Part shown: in pieces, positions 5,319-7,422 of the stretch
How positions within the stretch are numbered: the stretch's first letter is position 1
Layout of the letters: every line of letters starts with the position of its first letter
From: an uncultured Clostridia bacterium
GTDB taxonomy: Bacteria > Bacillota_A > Clostridia > TANB77 > CAG-508
Assembly: GCA_934130705.1 (NCBI GenBank)
Contig: CAKOYL010000032.1
Location: 1-7,422, forward strand
Length of the DNA: 7,422 nt
Reading direction: 5' to 3'
Position numbers and translations under genes: made by a program
The notes under the pieces: model-generated
Database searches by the model: none
What the model was told of the DNA's origin: nothing
What the model saw: the letters and a program-made list of their open reading frames with translations, nothing else

Positions 5319-5370
5319 AAAAATGAGTTAAGGATTGTAAAATCTTTAGCTCATTTTTATTTTTATTTTT
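5319..5370 (+). terminator. Strong bidirectional intrinsic terminator after the 156-aa gene
   Basis: Arms 5319-5336 and 5341-5358 pair over 18 bp with only two G-U wobbles and a GTAA loop, followed by T-rich DNA. On the minus strand the stem is followed by TTTTTTG, so it would also stop transcripts entering from the truncated cotJB side. Confidence 0.85.
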
Positions 5371-5638
5371 AATATTTAATCATTTAAACTTTATGCTAAG
5401 CTTTTTTTATTATTTTTGATATTATTTAAATTATTTTCTATCTTAAAATAAAAATTATCTCTCATCATTTTTTCATGTTTAAGCCACAGTTTTTTCAACG
5501 GTGTCTTAAACTATAGAAAAACAACTTGTCCATTTCTCTATTTTACAATATTTTCTTGATTAAACAATATGCAAAAAAATTTTTTAAAAAAATCATAAAA
5601 ATTTCACATTTTTTCTCTAGTTTTTCTTATTAGATAAA
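5371..5638. other. Non-coding AT-rich right end of the element
   Basis: No credible gene is visible. It holds an inverted repeat, TTTAAGCCAC (5478-5487) with GTGTCTTAAA (5501-5510), 9 of 10 paired. Its only candidate promoter is weak and on the minus strand: TTGTTT (5562-5567), 16 nt, TAAAAT (5540-5545). A transcript from there would run about 200 nt through the hairpin to the bidirectional terminator at 5319-5358, so a small RNA is possible but unsupported otherwise. The sequence TTTAATCATTTA at 5375-5386 also occurs just after the other cargo terminator (3391-3402). Confidence 0.4.
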
Positions 5639-6004
5639 CTAAAAAAATTGTAGATAAGTAGTTACTCCCAAAATGAACGAAGGCCATGGTTCTTCAAGCC
5701 ATCTCCATTTATTACATGGGTAATTTATTGTTAATGGTCCATAAACCTTTTGATATTTATCTTTTAAATCTTTTGCTTGTTTACAATATTTTCTATGCAA
5801 GCATAATGCTTTATCATCTTGAGGATGTGTGTCCAAGTATAATGCCAATTCATTTATTGCAAAATCACAACATCTAATTTGTTGTAGCATTTCTTCTTTT
5901 TCACAACAATCTATTGTCCTTCCTTCAGCATTCATGATATTAGAATTCATAGAATCATCCATATTATCATTACATCCGCAATTTCTATTTTCTTCTATTG
6001 ACAT
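5639..6004 (-). CDS. cotJB: CotJB, interrupted: 5' segment plus 13 element-encoded residues
   Basis: A 121-aa reading frame in the inserted state. Residues 1-108 are CotJB: a cysteine-rich N-terminal extension (CGCNDN, CCEKEE), the conserved core (CDFAINELALYLDTHPQD, then YQKVYGPLTINYP) and CNKWRWLEEPWP. After that it runs into the element (SFILGVTTYLQFF, stop) instead of the family tail. Joined to 568-549 it becomes 114 aa ending PWPWEGGMY. CotJB is a small coat protein co-assembled with CotJA and CotJC. The start at 6004 overlaps the cotJA stop by 10 nt, with AGGAGG just upstream, as expected for a coupled operon. The gene is probably not dead: the junction is exact and in frame. The uninserted protein is longer at the N-terminus than B. 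subtilis CotJB (87 aa). Confidence 0.92.
   Translation of the reverse strand: MSIEENRNCGCNDNMDDSMNSNIMNAEGRTIDCCEKEEMLQQIRCCDFAINELALYLDTHPQDDKALCLHRKYCKQAKDLKDKYQKVYGPLTINYPCNKWRWLEEPWPSFILGVTTYLQFF
5667..5700 (-). other. Right attachment site (hybrid att, cotJB 5' side)
   Basis: The core TGGCCTT (minus strand) lies at 5680-5686; cotJB sequence is above 5686 and element sequence below 5680. The element arm 5667-5683 (plus strand CCCAAAATGAACGAAGG) is the inverted partner of 577-593. In the predicted circle the arms are separated by CCAC, so the symmetry centre falls on CA/TG, inside the shared core. That is where a serine recombinase would make its 2-nt staggered cut. Confidence 0.85.
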
Positions 6005-6378
6005 TTGTTACAGCCCTCCTTTATTGTATTTGTTGCTGCTATATAATCTATTTCACGCATAGATTGACATGGCATATATGGGCTAACTAATTCTGGAAAT
6101 ATTGTCCCCATTTTTAACCCTACACATGGTTTGAATGTTTTATCCATATATTGAATTGGTACATAACTTTGACCTAACATTGGATTCTCTGGAAAAACAT
6201 TATATTCTTCATCAAATCCGCATTCACAACAATCTGTATATTGATTTTGATTGCAAGTTGAATACATATTGTTTCCAACATTTGAACATTGATCTTCTAT
6301 AATATCACTGTTTGCATTGCATGAATCGTTGTTATATTCATTGTTCATACAATAACATTTTTTGTATCTTCCAAACAT
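5995..6378 (-). CDS. cotJA: Spore coat-associated protein CotJA
   Basis: 127 aa from the ATG at 6378 (MFGRYKKCYC), chosen because AAGGAGG lies at 6387-6393; an in-frame extension to 6450 has no ribosome site and runs into the upstream terminator. The C-terminal half (about 68-115) is the CotJA domain: MLGQSYVPIQYMDKTFKPC, GLKMGTIFPELVSPYMP, and MREIDYI. The N-terminal half is low-complexity, rich in Asn and Cys (CNANSD, CCECGFDEE). CotJA is needed for CotJC to assemble in the spore. It is the first gene of cotJABC and overlaps cotJB by 10 nt. It remains intact and attached to its promoter whether or not the element is present. Confidence 0.94.
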   Translation of the reverse strand: MFGRYKKCYCMNNEYNNDSCNANSDIIEDQCSNVGNNMYSTCNQNQYTDCCECGFDEEYNVFPENPMLGQSYVPIQYMDKTFKPCVGLKMGTIFPELVSPYMPCQSMREIDYIAATNTIKEGCNKCQ

Positions 6379-6400
6379 CTTTCTTTCCTCCTTTAGTTTT

Positions 6401-6408
6401 ATTATATG
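6401..6408 (-). promoter_or_regulatory. Candidate sigma-E -10 element of the cotJ operon
   Basis: CATATAAT on the minus strand is close to the mother-cell sigma-E -10 consensus (CATACAnT), and cotJ is a sigma-E operon in B. subtilis. The predicted start falls near 6394, giving a very short leader ending in AAGGAGG. The -35 region 14-15 nt upstream is a poor match, so the call rests on the -10 and the context. It lies between the pyruvate kinase terminator and cotJA. Confidence 0.5.
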
Positions 6409-6434
6409 AGGTTTTTCGACATTTGGTACCATAC

Positions 6435-6470
6435 AAAAAAGAATTAGCAAATTTCTTTACTAATTCTTTT
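6435..6470 (-). terminator. Intrinsic terminator of the pyruvate kinase gene
   Basis: An 11-bp perfect stem (6460-6470 with 6437-6447) with a 12-nt loop, followed on the minus strand by TTTTTTG. It separates the housekeeping gene from the sporulation operon. Confidence 0.85.
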
Positions 6471-6489
6471 AATTTTTATTTTTATAATC

Positions 6490-7422
6490 CTAGATTTTTA
6501 CAACTCCACCGATTATTTTGCTTTCTGCATTGTTTTCTAACATTTTAGATCCACTAGCTAATACAACTGTATCTCCTTTTTCTAGTATTTCTTTATCTTG
6601 TAATTTTTTAAGACCAGCTTCTACTGTTTTATCAATAGTCTCTTGTTTCTCAACTAATACTGGTGTTACGTTCCATGCTAAAGCTAATTGGTTGAATGTT
6701 CTTCTATTATCTGTTATAGCTAATATTGGGCATCCAGCTCCCATTCCAGCTAATCTTCTAGCTGAATCTCCAGAGTTTGTGTAACATACGATTGCATCTG
6801 CTTTTATGTTTTTAGCAATTACACATGCTGAGTATGAAATGTTTGATTCTAAATCATCTAATTTAACATTTTCATTTTCATCAAATCTCTTCCAGTAATT
6901 GATTGTTGGTTCTACTCTGTTTGCTATTTTAACCATTGTTTTAACACATTCAACTGGGTAATCACCTTGAGCACATTCTCCAGATAACATTATTGCACTT
7001 GTTCTATCATAGATAGCGTTTGCAACGTCACTAGCTTCTGCTCTTGTTGGTAATGGTTGGTGTGTCATTGATTCTAACATTTGTGTTGCTGTTATAGCTG
7101 GTTTACAAATTTCGTTAGATATTTTGATTATTTTCTTTTGAACTACTGGTGGTTCTGTGAAGTCTGTTTCTGTAGCCATGTCTCCTCTAGCTATCATTTG
7201 TCCATCAGCTTCGTTTAATATATCTTCTAAGTTTGATAGACCTTCAACGTTTTCTATTTTTGTTATTATTTGGATGTCTTTTCCACCGTTTTCATCTAAT
7301 ACTTTTCTTACTTGTCTGATATCATCTAAGTTTCTTGCAAATGATATTGCAACGAAATCATAATCATGTTCACAAGCTGTTTTTAAGTCAGCTATATCTT
7401 TTTCAGCTAAACCTGGTAATCT
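6490..7422 (-). CDS. pyk: Pyruvate kinase (N-terminus outside window)
   Basis: 310 residues are visible in an open frame that continues past the window edge at 7422; the internal ATG at 7197 is not the start. Pyruvate kinase transfers phosphate from phosphoenolpyruvate to ADP, giving pyruvate and ATP at the end of glycolysis. Visible motifs in order: LPGLAEKDIADL, DFVAISFARN, IITKIENVEGL with the catalytic lysine, ARGDMATE (usually ARGDLGVE), KPAITATQMLESM, PTRAEASDVANAIYD and MLSGECAQGDYPVE, then the C-terminal domain with TNSGDSARRLAG and ending GGVVKI. There is no phosphoenolpyruvate-utiliser extra domain, unlike the long Bacillus enzymes. It is an ordinary host gene marking the chromosomal flank. 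Confidence 0.96.
   Translation of the reverse strand, partial: RLPGLAEKDIADLKTACEHDYDFVAISFARNLDDIRQVRKVLDENGGKDIQIITKIENVEGLSNLEDILNEADGQMIARGDMATETDFTEPPVVQKKIIKISNEICKPAITATQMLESMTHQPLPTRAEASDVANAIYDRTSAIMLSGECAQGDYPVECVKTMVKIANRVEPTINYWKRFDENENVKLDDLESNISYSACVIAKNIKADAIVCYTNSGDSARRLAGMGAGCPILAITDNRRTFNQLALAWNVTPVLVEKQETIDKTVEAGLKKLQDKEILEKGDTVVLASGSKMLENNAESKIIGGVVKI

Larger units (their letters stand above)
569..5686. mobile_element. 5.1-kb serine-recombinase intervening element inserted in cotJB
   Basis: The element is bounded by the 7-bp direct repeat AAGGCCA (plus strand, 569-575 and 5680-5686); the excisable unit is 5,111 bp. Exact excision restores cotJB in frame and re-forms cotJABC. 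It carries a large serine recombinase at the left end and small regulatory or unknown genes, with no capsid, tail, relaxase, replication or resistance genes visible. This matches the known class of sporulation intervening elements (skin in sigK; the SP-beta prophage in spsM), which are excised from the mother-cell chromosome by a serine recombinase. Whether excision here is developmental, or this is simply a small integrative element that picked cotJB as target, cannot be settled from sequence. Confidence 0.9.

Noticed and set aside
5395..5480. Short minus-strand ORF starting MMRDNFYFKIENN
   Set aside because: About 26 codons, no ribosome site, Asn/Lys composition expected of AT-rich non-coding DNA.
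6379..6450. N-terminal extension of CotJA
   Set aside because: It begins inside the pyruvate kinase terminator and crosses the candidate promoter; the start at 6378 has the ribosome site.

Overview
This is AT-rich DNA from a spore-forming low-GC Firmicute, most likely a member of the Clostridia. The flanks carry a cotJA-cotJB-cotJC spore-coat operon and the 3' part of a pyruvate kinase gene. The small A/T-ending gene set and the strong GGAGG ribosome binding sites fit that group; I cannot name a genus from the sequence.

Reading the minus strand (the direction of the host genes): pyruvate kinase (7422 to 6490, N-terminus outside the window), its terminator, a candidate sigma-E-type promoter, cotJA (6378-5995), and cotJB starting at 6004. 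cotJB is broken at codons 107-109, inside its conserved PWPW motif. Its last codons reappear 5.1 kb away at 575-549, directly joined to cotJC (549 to beyond position 1). Both break points carry the same 7-bp sequence (TGGCCTT on the minus strand; 5680-5686 and 569-575), in the same reading frame. Removing the 5,111 bp between the copies rebuilds an uninterrupted 114-codon cotJB ending EEPWPWEGGMY, whose stop overlaps the cotJC start by one base, so the operon is restored exactly.

The 5.1-kb element encodes a 532-aa large serine recombinase of the SpoIVCA/phage-integrase type, whose stop codon is 22 bp from the left crossover core. This is the layout of a sporulation intervening element such as skin in sigK, but here in cotJB. 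The predicted circle junction (attP) is a 38-bp imperfect inverted repeat centred on the core.

Cargo, left to right: the recombinase; a 45-aa ORF in front of it; a long leader with two terminator-like hairpins behind a perfect consensus promoter; a block of about six degenerate repeats; a 74-aa acidic protein; a decayed RhuM-family gene; a BRO-N/DinD-like regulator; and a 156-aa protein. The 74-aa and 156-aa genes lie behind almost identical 80-nt leaders. All four element promoters or leaders carry a version of the palindrome GTCAATTGAC, which suggests one shared control circuit. No phage structural, conjugation or replication genes are visible.
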